Assembly (NCBI RefSeq): GCF_014201135.1
Contig: NZ_JACHDR010000001.1
Coordinates: forward strand, 2,418,001-2,482,000
Length of the DNA stretch: 64,000 bases
DNA from: Neomicrococcus aestuarii
GTDB lineage: Bacteria; Actinomycetota; Actinomycetes; Actinomycetales; Micrococcaceae
Direction of reading: 5' to 3'
The stretch's first letter is position 1. The number at the start of each line of letters is the position of its first letter. Positions 1 through 8,783 of this stretch are shown in pieces. The notes under the pieces are model-generated. The model did not search any database. It worked only from the letters and a program-made list of their open reading frames with translations, and was not told the origin of the DNA. Position numbers and translations under genes: made by a program.

Positions 1-17
1 GCCAGCAACCCCACGTC

Positions 18-962
18 TTGCAAGAGGCCGGTGGCAAGGAGCCGCGGGTGTCCGTGACGGTGGACTATTCGGCGGAGCTGGATGAGATTCACGAGCTCAA
101 CCGGAAGAACGGTCTCAAGAGCGTCCCGAAGCTGAATCCCGACGCGTGGCGACACAACTATCCGTATGACACCAAGCTTTCGCGGCGGTCCTACGAGCGG
201 GAGAAACGCAAGCTGCAGATCGAACTGCTCAAGCTGCAACTGTGGGTGAAAGAGTCCGGCGAGAAGGTGCTCATCATCTTTGAAGGCCGTGACGCGGCCG
301 GCAAGGGTGGCGCCATCAAACGCTTCAACGAGCACCTGAATCCGCGCGGTGCCCGCATTGTGGCTTTGGAGAAGCCCACGGATGAAGAGCGGACGCAGTG
401 GTATTTCCAGCGTTACATCAAGCACCTGCCCTCTGGTGGGGAGATCGTGATGATGGACCGTTCCTGGTACAACCGTGCCGGTGTTGAGCGGGTCATGGGC
501 TACTGCACGCCGCAAGAATACTTGGAGTTCATGCGGGAAGCGCCGCTCTTGGAACGGATGCTGGTCAATTCCGGGATTCATCTCGTGAAGTTCTGGTTCT
601 CGGTGGGTCGTGAAGAACAGCTATCCCGGTTTGCGAGTCGCGAGACGGACCCGGTGAGGCAGTGGAAGCTCTCGCCCACTGACCTCGCGTCCTTAGACAA
701 GTGGGACGACTACACCGAAGCCAAAGAGGCGATGTTCTTCTACACGGATACCGCGGACGCCCCGTGGACCGTAGTGAAGTCCAATGACAAGAAGCGTGCT
801 CGTCTAGAAGCCATGCGCCACGTGCTCCACATCGTCGATTACCCCAACAAGGACGCGCGTTTGGTGCGCGCTCCCGACCCGCTGATTGTGGGTCCGGCTT
901 CACGAGTATTTGAAGAAGGCGAATCTGGCGGCGCAATTTTCCCTGTTGTTAACCCTTCCTAA
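18..962 (+). CDS. ppk2: Polyphosphate kinase 2 (PPK2 family), 5' end uncertain
   Basis: Transfers phosphate between polyphosphate and nucleoside phosphates in the cytoplasm. The P-loop FEGRDAAGKGG lies near residue 90, followed by the PPK2 segment MMDRSWYNRAGVERVMG near residue 143 and the lid-type motif with SRETDP near residue 207. This pattern matches the one-domain PPK2 group (about 270-310 aa). The frame is open to the left edge of the window, so the start at TTG 18 is only the first in-window candidate; GTG 48 is another and the true start may lie upstream. A second, divergent PPK2 paralogue sits at 46915. The family is certain; whether it favours NDP or NMP substrates is not decided by what I can see. 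Confidence 0.9.
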   Translation: MQEAGGKEPRVSVTVDYSAELDEIHELNRKNGLKSVPKLNPDAWRHNYPYDTKLSRRSYEREKRKLQIELLKLQLWVKESGEKVLIIFEGRDAAGKGGAIKRFNEHLNPRGARIVALEKPTDEERTQWYFQRYIKHLPSGGEIVMMDRSWYNRAGVERVMGYCTPQEYLEFMREAPLLERMLVNSGIHLVKFWFSVGREEQLSRFASRETDPVRQWKLSPTDLASLDKWDDYTEAKEAMFFYTDTADAPWTVVKSNDKKRARLEAMRHVLHIVDYPNKDARLVRAPDPLIVGPASRVFEEGESGGAIFPVVNPS

Positions 963-1000
963 CGGATATATGTGGGTCTCGGGCATAAGATGGGGAAGCA

Positions 1001-2347
1001 ATGACTAGGTTATTTGGCACGGATGGTGTCCGTGGAAAAGCGAACGAACTGATCACCCCTGAATTGGCGATGCAGCTGGCGCAAGCCGCCGCCGTCGTAT
1101 TGGGCTTCAACGAAAGCGAACCGGGCCGCCGCCCTGTGGCTGTCGTAGCGAAGGACCCGCGCATTTCGGGTGGGTTTATCTCGGCTGCCATTGAAGCGGG
1201 ACTTTCCTCGAGCGGCATCGAGGTTCAGGATGCCGGCACGTTGCCAACCCCCGCCGCGGCGTACCTCGTGGCTGATCTTGGCGCAGATTTTGGTGTCATG
1301 ATCTCTGCCTCGCACAACCCGGCACCGGATAACGGCATCAAGTTCTTGGCCCGCGGTGGCGAGAAGCTGACGGATGCGCAAGAAGACGCCATTGAAGCGC
1401 AGCTGAACGTTGCCCCGTTGCGTCCCGTTGGTGCTGAAGTGGGCACTGTGGCCCGTTTCGCTGATGCAGAGGACCGCTACGTAGTTCACCTGCTGCAGTC
1501 CATGCCAAGCCGCCTTGACGGCATCAAGGTGGTTCTGGATTGCGCGCACGGCGCAGCCTCTGGTTGCTCCCCAGAAGCGTTCAAAGCAGCCGGCGCAGAC
1601 GTCATGGTGATCGGTGCAGAACCGGACGGCCTCAACATCAACGAAGGCTACGGATCTACCCACCTCGAAAAGCTTCAGGAAGCAGTGGTGTCCTTTGGTG
1701 CGGATCTCGGCATCGCGCACGACGGTGACGCCGACCGCTGCCTCGCCGTGGATCACGAAGGCAATGTTGTCAACGGTGATCAGATCATGGCAATTTTGGC
1801 TATCGCAGCCAAGGAAGCCGGAAAGCTCAAGGACGACACGCTCGTGGCCACTGTCATGAGCAACCTGGGCCTCAAGATCGCCATGAAGAACAACGGCATC
1901 AATGTCGTAGAAACCGGCGTGGGGGACCGTTACGTGCTGGAAGCTATGCGCGCCAATGGCTACAACCTCGGCGGCGAACAGTCCGGACACGTCATCATGG
2001 CGGACCACGCCACCACCGGAGACGGCGTTCTTACGGGCCTCCACCTGGCAGCTCGTGTGGCGGTTACCGGATCAACGTTGAAGGACCTTGCCGGCGTCGT
2101 GAACGTCCTCCCGCAGGTGCTGATCAACGTCAAGGGTGTCGACAAAGCTCAAGTGACGGCTAACGAGGGCGTTCAGCGCGCGATCGCGGTTGCGGAGGCA
2201 GAGCTGGGGGACACCGGACGTGTGTTGCTCCGTCCTTCCGGAACCGAACCTGTTGTCCGCGTCATGGTGGAAGCCTCTACTGAAGAGCACGCTCGCGAGG
2301 TCTGCACCAAGCTCGCGTCTGTCGTCAGCGAAGAGCTCGCCCTCTAA
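1001..2347 (+). CDS. glmM: Phosphoglucosamine mutase
   Basis: Converts glucosamine-6-phosphate to glucosamine-1-phosphate for UDP-GlcNAc and peptidoglycan synthesis. The protein opens with the family signature [10 protein letters not shown], carries the phosphoserine loop [12 protein letters not shown] near residue 103, the metal-binding DGDADRC near residue 243, the sugar loop GGEQSGH near 327 and the phosphate-binding [14 protein letters not shown] near 413. At 448 aa it is full length. It starts 38 bp after ppk2 with a purine-rich GGGGAAG before ATG. It ends in a strong hairpin terminator. The pathway partner glmS lies 2 kb downstream, separated by two opposite-strand genes. Confidence 0.97.
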   Translation: MTRLFGTDGVRGKANELITPELAMQLAQAAAVVLGFNESEPGRRPVAVVAKDPRISGGFISAAIEAGLSSSGIEVQDAGTLPTPAAAYLVADLGADFGVMISASHNPAPDNGIKFLARGGEKLTDAQEDAIEAQLNVAPLRPVGAEVGTVARFADAEDRYVVHLLQSMPSRLDGIKVVLDCAHGAASGCSPEAFKAAGADVMVIGAEPDGLNINEGYGSTHLEKLQEAVVSFGADLGIAHDGDADRCLAVDHEGNVVNGDQIMAILAIAAKEAGKLKDDTLVATVMSNLGLKIAMKNNGINVVETGVGDRYVLEAMRANGYNLGGEQSGHVIMADHATTGDGVLTGLHLAARVAVTGSTLKDLAGVVNVLPQVLINVKGVDKAQVTANEGVQRAIAVAEAELGDTGRVLLRPSGTEPVVRVMVEASTEEHAREVCTKLASVVSEELAL

Positions 2348-2370
2348 TCTAAGAAGAATTTGCTTCGGGA

Positions 2371-2413
2371 AACCGTTCACTCGTGCTTTTAGCATCGAGT
2401 GGACGGTTTTTCT
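2371..2413 (+). terminator. Rho-independent terminator of glmM
   Basis: A 13-bp stem (AACCGTTCACTCG pairing with CGAGTGGACGGTT, one G-T wobble) around an 11-nt loop is followed by a T run at 2406-2411. It sits 24 bp past the glmM stop codon. Confidence 0.85.
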
Positions 2414-2453
2414 TTGTGCTGAACCCCTCGTCCAGGTTAGATCCAATCCGAGC

Positions 2454-2583
2454 GGCCACAAAGCTACAACCTCCCAAACATCCATAGCCACCCCACCCCA
2501 TGCGCGGCCACTTTGCTACAAGTTCTTCGCGTTTCCTAGCTGCAAAGTGTTCTCACAGGGGAGCGGCTTGTAGAGAAGTGGCC
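2454..2583. repeat. Palindromic intergenic repeat, three arms
   Basis: This is the main content of the 440-bp gap between glmM and mscL. Arms GGCCACTTTGCTACAAG (2506-2522) and CTTGTAGAGAAGTGGCC (2567-2583) form an inverted repeat with two mismatches in 17. A third related arm in the first orientation, GGCCACAAAGCTACAAC, lies at 2454-2470. There is no open reading frame of note. It resembles a REP- or MITE-like dispersed palindrome rather than a terminator, since no T tract follows. The rest of the gap (2584-2734) shows nothing I recognise. Confidence 0.55.
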
Positions 2584-2734
2584 TCACAGGGCGCGAGATG
2601 AGGTCGAGAAAGGGTACAGAGAGTTTCGGCTACCTGCAATTCAGCACGACGACGTTGGGCTCGGTCAGTCTGTAGCCACAGTTGCGTGGTTGGAAGGGGC
2701 GGGCGTGAAGAATTGGGTCCAAAGACGTGGGCAC

Positions 2735-2770
2735 AAAAAAATGGCTCCGAACCCGGAGGTTCGGAGCCAT
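2735..2770 (-). terminator. Rho-independent terminator of mscL
   Basis: ATGGCTCCGAAC and GTTCGGAGCCAT form a perfect 12-bp stem around a 6-nt loop. On the minus strand the stem is followed by seven T residues. It lies 17 bp past the mscL stop. Confidence 0.88.
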
Positions 2771-2787
2771 TCGAAACTAACTAGTGA

Positions 2788-3171
2788 CTAGTTGATGCGA
2801 CCCTTGAGGGAATCGCGGATTTCGGTAAGAAGAACGGTGTTTGGGTCTGCAGCTGCTTCTTCTGGCGTGATGCCAAGACGAGCGTTGCGACGCTCGATCA
2901 TCTTGTTCATTGGAAGAACGATGACGAAGTAGATTGCGAGAGCGATGAGCAAGAAGTTGACCACTGCGGTCAAGAATGCGCCGATCTGAACCTGGCCGAA
3001 GACCAAGAACTGATCGAAGTTAGGCGAGCCCACCAGCATGCTGATGAGCGGCATGATGATTTTGTCGACGAGTGAGGTCACTACGGCGCCGAAAGCGCCA
3101 CCCATAACCACGGCAACGGCCAAATCTACGACGTTGCCTTTCATGATGAAGTCTTTAAATCCCTGAAGCAT
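2788..3171 (-). CDS. mscL: Large-conductance mechanosensitive channel
   Basis: Pentameric inner-membrane channel that opens on membrane tension and relieves hypo-osmotic shock. The N-terminal amphipathic helix MLQGFKDFIMKGNVVDLAVA runs directly into TM1, with the family's small-residue pore lining (AVAVVMGGAFGAVV, residues 18-31). TM2 is near residues 70-90, followed by the charged C-terminal bundle. At 127 aa it is a normal MscL length. It is a single-gene unit between its own terminator and coaA on the same strand. Confidence 0.96.
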   Translation of the reverse strand: MLQGFKDFIMKGNVVDLAVAVVMGGAFGAVVTSLVDKIIMPLISMLVGSPNFDQFLVFGQVQIGAFLTAVVNFLLIALAIYFVIVLPMNKMIERRNARLGITPEEAAADPNTVLLTEIRDSLKGRIN

Positions 3172-3257
3172 GTTCCCAATGTAACAGATAGGTCACGAAA
3201 GTGGAAAAGCTTACACTATATGCTTTTTGTGCGATAAGTCATATCTATAACTTGGGG

Positions 3258-4247
3258 CTAAATCTTTCTTAACAACATGCGATGCACAGCGTGTTGCGCG
3301 TTCTTGGTTAGAACCAGTGTGGCTCGGCCACGAGTAGGCAAGACGTTTTCCCTCAGGTTCGGCTCGTTGATGCGCTTCCAAATGTCGGCCGCAGTCTCAA
3401 AAGCTTCGGCATCGGTGAACGTGGAGTAACGGTGGAAATAGGATGCGGGATCGGCGAATGCTCCTTGGCGAAGCTTCATGAAACGGTCGATGTACCAGTT
3501 TTCGATGTCCTGGGTGCGCGCGTCCACGTAGATAGAGAAGTCGAAGAAGTCGGAAAGACCCAGTCCGGCGGTTCCATCACCGCGCGTCCTGGCCGGCGCG
3601 AGAACATTGAGGCCCTCCACGATTAGGACATCGGGGCGGCGAACGACAACCTGCTTGCCCGGAACGATGTCATAGGAGAGGTGTGAGTACCAAGGTGCGG
3701 TTACTTCTTCTGCCCCAGATTTCACGTCGGCAACAAATTTCAGAAGACGACGGCGATCGTAGGATTCCGGGAATCCCTTGCGGTTCATGATGCCGCGTTC
3801 TTGGAGGACGGCATTGGGGTACAAAAATCCATCCGTGGTGATGAGCTCTACATTCGGAGTTCCGGGCCAGCGGCGAAGAAGCTCTTGCAAAACGCGCGAC
3901 GTCGTGGACTTTCCTACTGCCACGGAACCAGCAACACCAATAACGTACGGGGTGCGTCTGGTCGATTCACCGAGGAAGGTGTTTGTTGCCCGATGTAGAT
4001 GCCCGGCGGCCGCTACGTACAGATTAAGAAGTCTGGAGAGTGGGAGATAGACCTCGCGGATCTCAGCGAGGTTTAGTTCTTCGCCGAGACCGGATAGCCG
4101 CTGAACGTCATTGTCGTTTAGGGGTTGTTCGAGCTGGTCGGACAGGCGCGCCCACGTTTCACGATCCAATTCCACAAACGGTGACAAGCTACCGCCGCTG
4201 CTACCTTGTGGAGCGCGGCGAGTTGGCACGGTGGGGAATTCACTCAT
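3258..4247 (-). CDS. coaA: Pantothenate kinase, type I
   Basis: Phosphorylates pantothenate with ATP, the first step of coenzyme A synthesis. The P-loop [15 protein letters not shown] begins near residue 103. The type I bacterial CoaA pattern follows: TTDGFLYPN near 142, the [11 protein letters not shown] segment near 155, and VIVEGLNVL near 211. Length (329 aa) is usual for CoaA. It is divergent from glmS across 221 bp that must hold both promoters. Confidence 0.96.
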   Translation of the reverse strand: MSEFPTVPTRRAPQGSSGGSLSPFVELDRETWARLSDQLEQPLNDNDVQRLSGLGEELNLAEIREVYLPLSRLLNLYVAAAGHLHRATNTFLGESTRRTPYVIGVAGSVAVGKSTTSRVLQELLRRWPGTPNVELITTDGFLYPNAVLQERGIMNRKGFPESYDRRRLLKFVADVKSGAEEVTAPWYSHLSYDIVPGKQVVVRRPDVLIVEGLNVLAPARTRGDGTAGLGLSDFFDFSIYVDARTQDIENWYIDRFMKLRQGAFADPASYFHRYSTFTDAEAFETAADIWKRINEPNLRENVLPTRGRATLVLTKNAQHAVHRMLLRKI

Positions 4248-4468
4248 TCGGGCAATTGTGCCGAGTTTTCGCGGCTGGTGCCACTTGAGGCGGTGAGTCG
4301 GGTCGCCATAAGCGCTTTTAGAGCGTCATGGTTCCTTCTTTGACTCGTCACGGTTCCACCTATTGCCACTACAGTTGCTCATTAATTGCTATTCAATGTG
4401 AGCAATCACGTGTTCACCGTCAGCGGTGAGAACCATAGTTAAGACTAAAGACAGGTAATCTAGAGCGC
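4248..4468. promoter_or_regulatory. Divergent coaA/glmS promoter region
   Basis: This 221-bp gap separates two divergently transcribed genes. A plausible -10 hexamer for glmS, TAATCT, lies about 10 bp before its ATG, which would give a very short or absent leader. I see no glmS ribozyme core and no clear operator. Confidence 0.35.
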
Positions 4469-6337
4469 ATGTGCGGAATTGTTGGATATGTCGGTCTGCC
4501 CTCTGTCGGTGAGCACCAAGCTCTCGATGTAGTGATGGAGGGGTTGCGCCGTTTGGAATATCGCGGATACGACTCCGCTGGTGTAGCTGTTGTCGCCGAT
4601 GGTGACATTGAGATGCGTAAGAAGGCGGGCAAACTCGCCAACCTGGCCGGAGAAATTGAATCTCACCCGCTCAAGGATTCCCTGACGGGCATTGGCCACA
4701 CTCGTTGGGCCACTCATGGCGGTCCTACGGACTCAAACGCTCACCCTCACCTGGCTGATGGTGACAAGTTGGCCGTGATTCACAACGGCATCATCGAGAA
4801 CTTCTCAGAATTGAAGAAGTCCTTGGTAGAGAAGGGTCGCACCTTCAAGTCCGAAACCGACACCGAAGTTGCCGCTGTTTTGCTGGGCGACATTTACAAC
4901 GGTGCCGGCGAGAAGAACCTTCAGAAGTCCATGCAGCTTGCTTGCCAGCAGCTCGAAGGTGCTTTCACCCTTTTGGCCATCCACGCGGATCAGCCAGGCG
5001 TCGTGGTTGCCGCTCGTCGTAACTCGCCACTCGTGGTGGGCCTGGGCGACGGGGAGAACTTCTTGGGCTCGGATGTTTCCGGCTTCATTGACTTCACGCG
5101 TCGCGCTGTGGAGCTGGGTCAGGACCAGATCGTGACCATCACGCCGGAATCCCACACCATTACCGATTTCTTTGGCAACCCAGCATCCGGTAAAGAATTC
5201 ACCGTGGACTGGGACGCTGCAGCCGCCGAAAAGGACGGCTACGAGTCCTTCATGGAAAAGGAAATCAACGAGCAGCCACACGCTGTGGCAGACACCCTAC
5301 TGGGTCGCTCTGATTCCACCGGAAAGCTCACGCTCGACGAGCTGCGCATTGACCCGGAAGAACTCGCCAAGATTTCCAAGATCATTGTGCTCGCGTGCGG
5401 TACCTCCGCTTACGCAGGCCAGGTAGCCAAGTACGCCATCGAACACTGGTGCCGTATCCCGGTAGAAGTTGAGCTCTCCCACGAGTTCCGCTACCGCGAT
5501 CCAATTGTGGATGCATCCACCCTTATTGTGAGCATCTCCCAGTCCGGTGAAACCATGGACACTTTGATGGCTGTTCGTTACGCCAAGGAGCAGGGTGCAA
5601 AGACCCTCTCTATCTGTAACACCAACGGCTCCACGATTCCTCGCGAGTCTGACGCCGTGCTTTACACGCACGCCGGCCCGGAAATCGCTGTGGCGTCCAC
5701 GAAGGCTTTCTTGGCTCAGATCACGGCAACGTACTTGCTGGGACTCTACCTGGCGCAGATTCGCGGAAACTTGTTCTCCGGCGAAATCAAGGACATCCTC
5801 GCTGATCTCGCGGACATCCCGCAGAAGATCCAGCAGGTTCTTGACCGTTCGGAGCAGATCAAGGAACTTGCCCGCTCGATGTCCGACGCTGAGTCGGTGC
5901 TCTTCCTGGGCCGTCACGTGGGATACCCCGTGGCAATGGAAGGTGCTCTCAAGCTCAAGGAGCTGGCATACATCCACGCTGAGGGCTTCGCCGCTGGCGA
6001 GCTCAAGCACGGTCCGATTGCCTTGATCGACGAAGGCAAGCCAGTGTTCGTGGTGGTTCCATCCCCACGCGGCCGCCACTCGATGCACTCCAAGGTTGTT
6101 TCCAACATCCAGGAAGTCCGCGCTCGCGGCGCCAAGACGCTGGTAATTGCTGAAGAAAACGATGAGTCGGTCCAGCAGTTCGCTGAGTGGGTCTTCTACG
6201 TTCCTGAAACCAAGACCTTGTTGATGCCGCTTCTGGCCACGGTGCCGTTGCAGATCTTCGCTTGCGAGCTTGCTCGTCAGAAGGGCTACGACGTTGACCA
6301 GCCACGTAACCTGGCCAAGTCCGTCACGGTCGAGTAA
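4469..6337 (+). CDS. glmS: Glutamine-fructose-6-phosphate aminotransferase (isomerizing)
   Basis: Makes glucosamine-6-phosphate from fructose-6-phosphate and glutamine, the entry to UDP-GlcNAc. The class II glutaminase nucleophile is Cys2 in MCGIVGYVG. GHTRWATHG near residue 77 and HNGIIEN near 101 complete that domain (1-240). Two SIS sugar-isomerase domains follow, with ACGTSAYAG near 311, SQSGETMDT near 356 and the C-terminal DQPRNLAKSVTVE typical of GlmS. At 622 aa it is full length. It ends in a strong terminator. Confidence 0.97.
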   Translation: MCGIVGYVGLPSVGEHQALDVVMEGLRRLEYRGYDSAGVAVVADGDIEMRKKAGKLANLAGEIESHPLKDSLTGIGHTRWATHGGPTDSNAHPHLADGDKLAVIHNGIIENFSELKKSLVEKGRTFKSETDTEVAAVLLGDIYNGAGEKNLQKSMQLACQQLEGAFTLLAIHADQPGVVVAARRNSPLVVGLGDGENFLGSDVSGFIDFTRRAVELGQDQIVTITPESHTITDFFGNPASGKEFTVDWDAAAAEKDGYESFMEKEINEQPHAVADTLLGRSDSTGKLTLDELRIDPEELAKISKIIVLACGTSAYAGQVAKYAIEHWCRIPVEVELSHEFRYRDPIVDASTLIVSISQSGETMDTLMAVRYAKEQGAKTLSICNTNGSTIPRESDAVLYTHAGPEIAVASTKAFLAQITATYLLGLYLAQIRGNLFSGEIKDILADLADIPQKIQQVLDRSEQIKELARSMSDAESVLFLGRHVGYPVAMEGALKLKELAYIHAEGFAAGELKHGPIALIDEGKPVFVVVPSPRGRHSMHSKVVSNIQEVRARGAKTLVIAEENDESVQQFAEWVFYVPETKTLLMPLLATVPLQIFACELARQKGYDVDQPRNLAKSVTVE

Positions 6338-6366
6338 TACAGCGTTGAGCACGTAGTGCTGTAAGG

Positions 6367-6401
6367 AAAAGGCGGTTCGCCCAGTGGCGGGCCGCCTTTT
6401 T
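6367..6401 (+). terminator. Rho-independent terminator of glmS
   Basis: A stem of about 15 bp (AAAAGGCGGTTCGCC with GGCGGGCCGCCTTTT, two wobbles) closes on a 5-nt loop and ends in a T run, 30 bp past the glmS stop. Confidence 0.88.
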
Positions 6402-6494
6402 CGTGCATTGTTCACTAGACTGTCAACAATTCAATGGTCTTTTAACGCGCGCTCAGAAGAGCGTTTGCAGTGCATTCGAGAGGAGACGGACACC

Positions 6495-7199
6495 GTGGCT
6501 GTAGTCAGCGAGAACTCGGCAAGCCGTGGCAAGTCCGCGGCCGAGCTCTCCCAAGAACTGCGCGCAGCCATCATGCGCGGTGACTTCGTCTCGAATCAAC
6601 GACTCGTCGAGGCGGACATCGCCCACGATTTCGGTGCTAGCCGCGGTAATGTCCGGGCCGCACTGGCGGAGCTTTCCGTCGAGGGACTCATCGAGCGCAT
6701 TCCCAACCGTGGCGCCCGGGTCCGCTCCGTGACCGTCGAAGAAGCCATTGAGATCGTAGAAGTCCGTGGAGCCATCGAGTCTCTCTGCGCCCGAAAAGCT
6801 GCTGAAAAGATCACTCCGGAGAGCGCCGCCGAATTGAAGGGCCTCGGGCGTGACATGGAAGAGGCCGTCCAGCGCGGAGACGTTGAGGCCTTTACGCGAG
6901 GCAACGAAAAGCTCCATGCTCGCCTCATCGAGCTTGCTGACCAACAAACAGCTGCGGTTACGATCGCCCGCTTGCAGGGTCAAGCGGTTCGCTATCAGTT
7001 CCGTCTCTCCACCATGGCTGGACGTCCACAAGTGTCCCTACCCGAGCACTTGGCCGTCATTGAAGCTGTCTGTGCAGGGGACGGTGATGGCGCGGCTCTA
7101 GCAATGCAACAGCACTTGATGTCGGTAGCGGAAGCTATTCGGAAGAGCGCATCTTCAGGGCCAGCAACACGTTCTCTCCAGAAGATCACGCGCCGCTAG
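6495..7199 (+). CDS. GntR-family transcriptional regulator (FadR/FCD type)
   Basis: DNA-binding regulator of 234 aa. The N-terminal winged helix (about residues 15-75) includes the recognition region FGASRGNVRAALAELSVEGL and the wing with IPNRGARV. The C-terminal FCD ligand domain begins near residue 85 with VEVRGAIESLCARKAAEKI and contains metal-site-like histidines further on. I chose GTG 6495 because GAGGAGACGG lies just upstream; the frame stays open upstream into the glmS terminator, which argues against earlier starts. It is monocistronic, so neither the operator nor the effector is evident. FCD proteins commonly sense organic acids, but no target gene is adjacent. Confidence 0.88.
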   Translation: MAVVSENSASRGKSAAELSQELRAAIMRGDFVSNQRLVEADIAHDFGASRGNVRAALAELSVEGLIERIPNRGARVRSVTVEEAIEIVEVRGAIESLCARKAAEKITPESAAELKGLGRDMEEAVQRGDVEAFTRGNEKLHARLIELADQQTAAVTIARLQGQAVRYQFRLSTMAGRPQVSLPEHLAVIEAVCAGDGDGAALAMQQHLMSVAEAIRKSASSGPATRSLQKITRR

Positions 7200-7312
7200 C
7201 CACAAGAGTGTGCCGCAACCACTGGTGTGCGGTGTTGAATAAGAAGAGTGCTCCCGAGCATAAGTGCAGCTCCAACCAACCAGACCCGCGATCAGCAAGA
7301 ATTACAACCAAC

Positions 7313-7358
7313 GAAAAGAGCAGGCTACTAGAAGATTTTTCAACTAGTAACCTGCTCT
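7313..7358 (-). terminator. Terminator of galU, possibly bidirectional
   Basis: AGAGCAGGCTACTAG and CTAGTAACCTGCTCT form a 15-bp stem with one mismatch around a 12-nt loop. On the minus strand it is followed by TTTTCG. It may also stop read-through from the upstream GntR gene. Confidence 0.7.
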
Positions 7359-7392
7359 ATTGGGTTGCTCCGTGGCTACCGCCAGGGGTGAA

Positions 7393-8316
7393 TTACTGCT
7401 TACCATCCCAAGACGCCGGCGCAGTCTTTACGTACTCCTGAAGCCAGGGCACCAGATCCGGCCCCAGATCCTTACGCTCTGCAGCTATCTGAATGACGGC
7501 CTTGAGGTAGGAGAGCTTGTCGCCGGTGTCGTAACGACGGCCCTTGAAGATCACGGCATACACACCGCCGCCCTGCTCGGCGTCCGTGCCTGCGAGGGTC
7601 TGGAGAGCATCGGTGAGTTGGATTTCGTGTCCACGGCCTGGCTCGGTGTGCTCGAGCACATCGTAGACGGCTGGGTGCAGCACGTAGCGGCCAATGATGG
7701 CGAGGTTAGATGGTGCGTCTGCAGGTTCTGGCTTCTCAACGAGGCCCGTGATTCTCACAAAGTCTTCGCCGTCGACGGCTTCCACTGCGGCGCAGCCGTA
7801 AGCGGAGATTTCGCTGGGGTCCACTTCCATCAAGGCGACGACGGAGCCGCCGGTCTTTTCCTGAACGGCGATCATGTCAGCCAACAACGTTTCATTAGCG
7901 TCGATGATGTCATCGCCCAAGAGAACAGCGAATGGCTCATCGCCGACGTGACTGCGAGAACACAGCACCGCGTGTCCAAGACCCTTGGGGTCGCCCTGAC
8001 GGATGTAGTGGATATCGCCGAGGCTCGTGGCCTGCTGAACGGCTCGGAGCTTCTTGGTGTCGCCCTTTTCCTGCAAGCGCGCTTCCAACGAGGGAACCCG
8101 GTCAAAGTGATCCTCGAGCGAACGCTTGGAACGGCCAGTGATCATCAACAGATCCGTGAGTCCGGCGGTAACGGCTTCCTGCACCACATATTGGATGGCA
8201 GGCTTGTCCACTACGGGAAGCATTTCCTTGGGCATCGCCTTCGTTGCCGGAAGAAAGCGCGTACCCAACCCGGCCGCTGGGAAGACGGCCTTACGTACTT
8301 TTCTTTGTGTGCTCAT
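7393..8316 (-). CDS. galU: UTP-glucose-1-phosphate uridylyltransferase
   Basis: Makes UDP-glucose from UTP and glucose-1-phosphate. The nucleotide-binding signature AVFPAAGLGTRFLPATKAMP begins near residue 10, and PKEMLPVVDKPAIQYVVQEA follows immediately. LGDDIIDA near 112 and the GLVEKPEP loop near 176 complete the GalU pattern. At 307 aa it is normal length. UDP-glucose is also the substrate of the dehydrogenase at 10265, so the two may serve one surface-polysaccharide route, though they are not an operon. Confidence 0.96.
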   Translation of the reverse strand: MSTQRKVRKAVFPAAGLGTRFLPATKAMPKEMLPVVDKPAIQYVVQEAVTAGLTDLLMITGRSKRSLEDHFDRVPSLEARLQEKGDTKKLRAVQQATSLGDIHYIRQGDPKGLGHAVLCSRSHVGDEPFAVLLGDDIIDANETLLADMIAVQEKTGGSVVALMEVDPSEISAYGCAAVEAVDGEDFVRITGLVEKPEPADAPSNLAIIGRYVLHPAVYDVLEHTEPGRGHEIQLTDALQTLAGTDAEQGGGVYAVIFKGRRYDTGDKLSYLKAVIQIAAERKDLGPDLVPWLQEYVKTAPASWDGKQ

Positions 8317-8421
8317 AACTCACCAGACTAGTCGTTGTGATTAACGCAAGGTTAACTTTGTCACTTCGTGAAAGACAGACTGAGCCCGCGAACACGGGAA
8401 GCGCCTACTAGAGTGGAATCC

Positions 8422-8772
8422 ATGATTGTCGGCATTGGTGTTGATGTCGTGCAGGTCTCACGATTCAAAGAGCAAATAGAGCGGACGCCTGGCCTGATTG
8501 AGCGTCTCTTCGTCCCCGCCGAGCGGGATCTTACAGTCCGCTCCCTTGCGGCCCGATTCGCGGCAAAAGAAGCCGTGGCAAAGGCCCTTGGAGCCCCCGT
8601 TGGCATGAACTGGCAACACTGCCAGGTAGTCAAAGACGACGCCGGAGACCCACACATCCTCGTCGACGGTACGGTGGCCGAGGTGGCCGCCCGTAAAGGA
8701 ATTACGACGTGGCACTTGTCGATGAGCCATGACGGCGACTTGGCAACAGCCATGGTCATTGCTGAGAAATAA
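8422..8772 (+). CDS. acpS: Holo-[acyl-carrier-protein] synthase
   Basis: Transfers 4'-phosphopantetheine from CoA to acyl carrier protein. The metal-binding [12 protein letters not shown] opens the protein and [14 protein letters not shown] near residue 50 is the second signature; a third, [14 protein letters not shown], follows near 97. ATG 8422 gives 116 aa, the usual AcpS length; an upstream in-frame start would add a foreign N-terminal tail. The next gene begins 11 bp later and is very likely co-transcribed. Confidence 0.95.
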   Translation: MIVGIGVDVVQVSRFKEQIERTPGLIERLFVPAERDLTVRSLAARFAAKEAVAKALGAPVGMNWQHCQVVKDDAGDPHILVDGTVAEVAARKGITTWHLSMSHDGDLATAMVIAEK

Positions 8773-8783
8773 GGAAAAACAAC

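Noticed and set aside
4380-4470. glmS ribozyme before glmS
   Set aside because: No ribozyme core or pseudoknot pattern is visible and these are typical of Bacillota, not this phylum.
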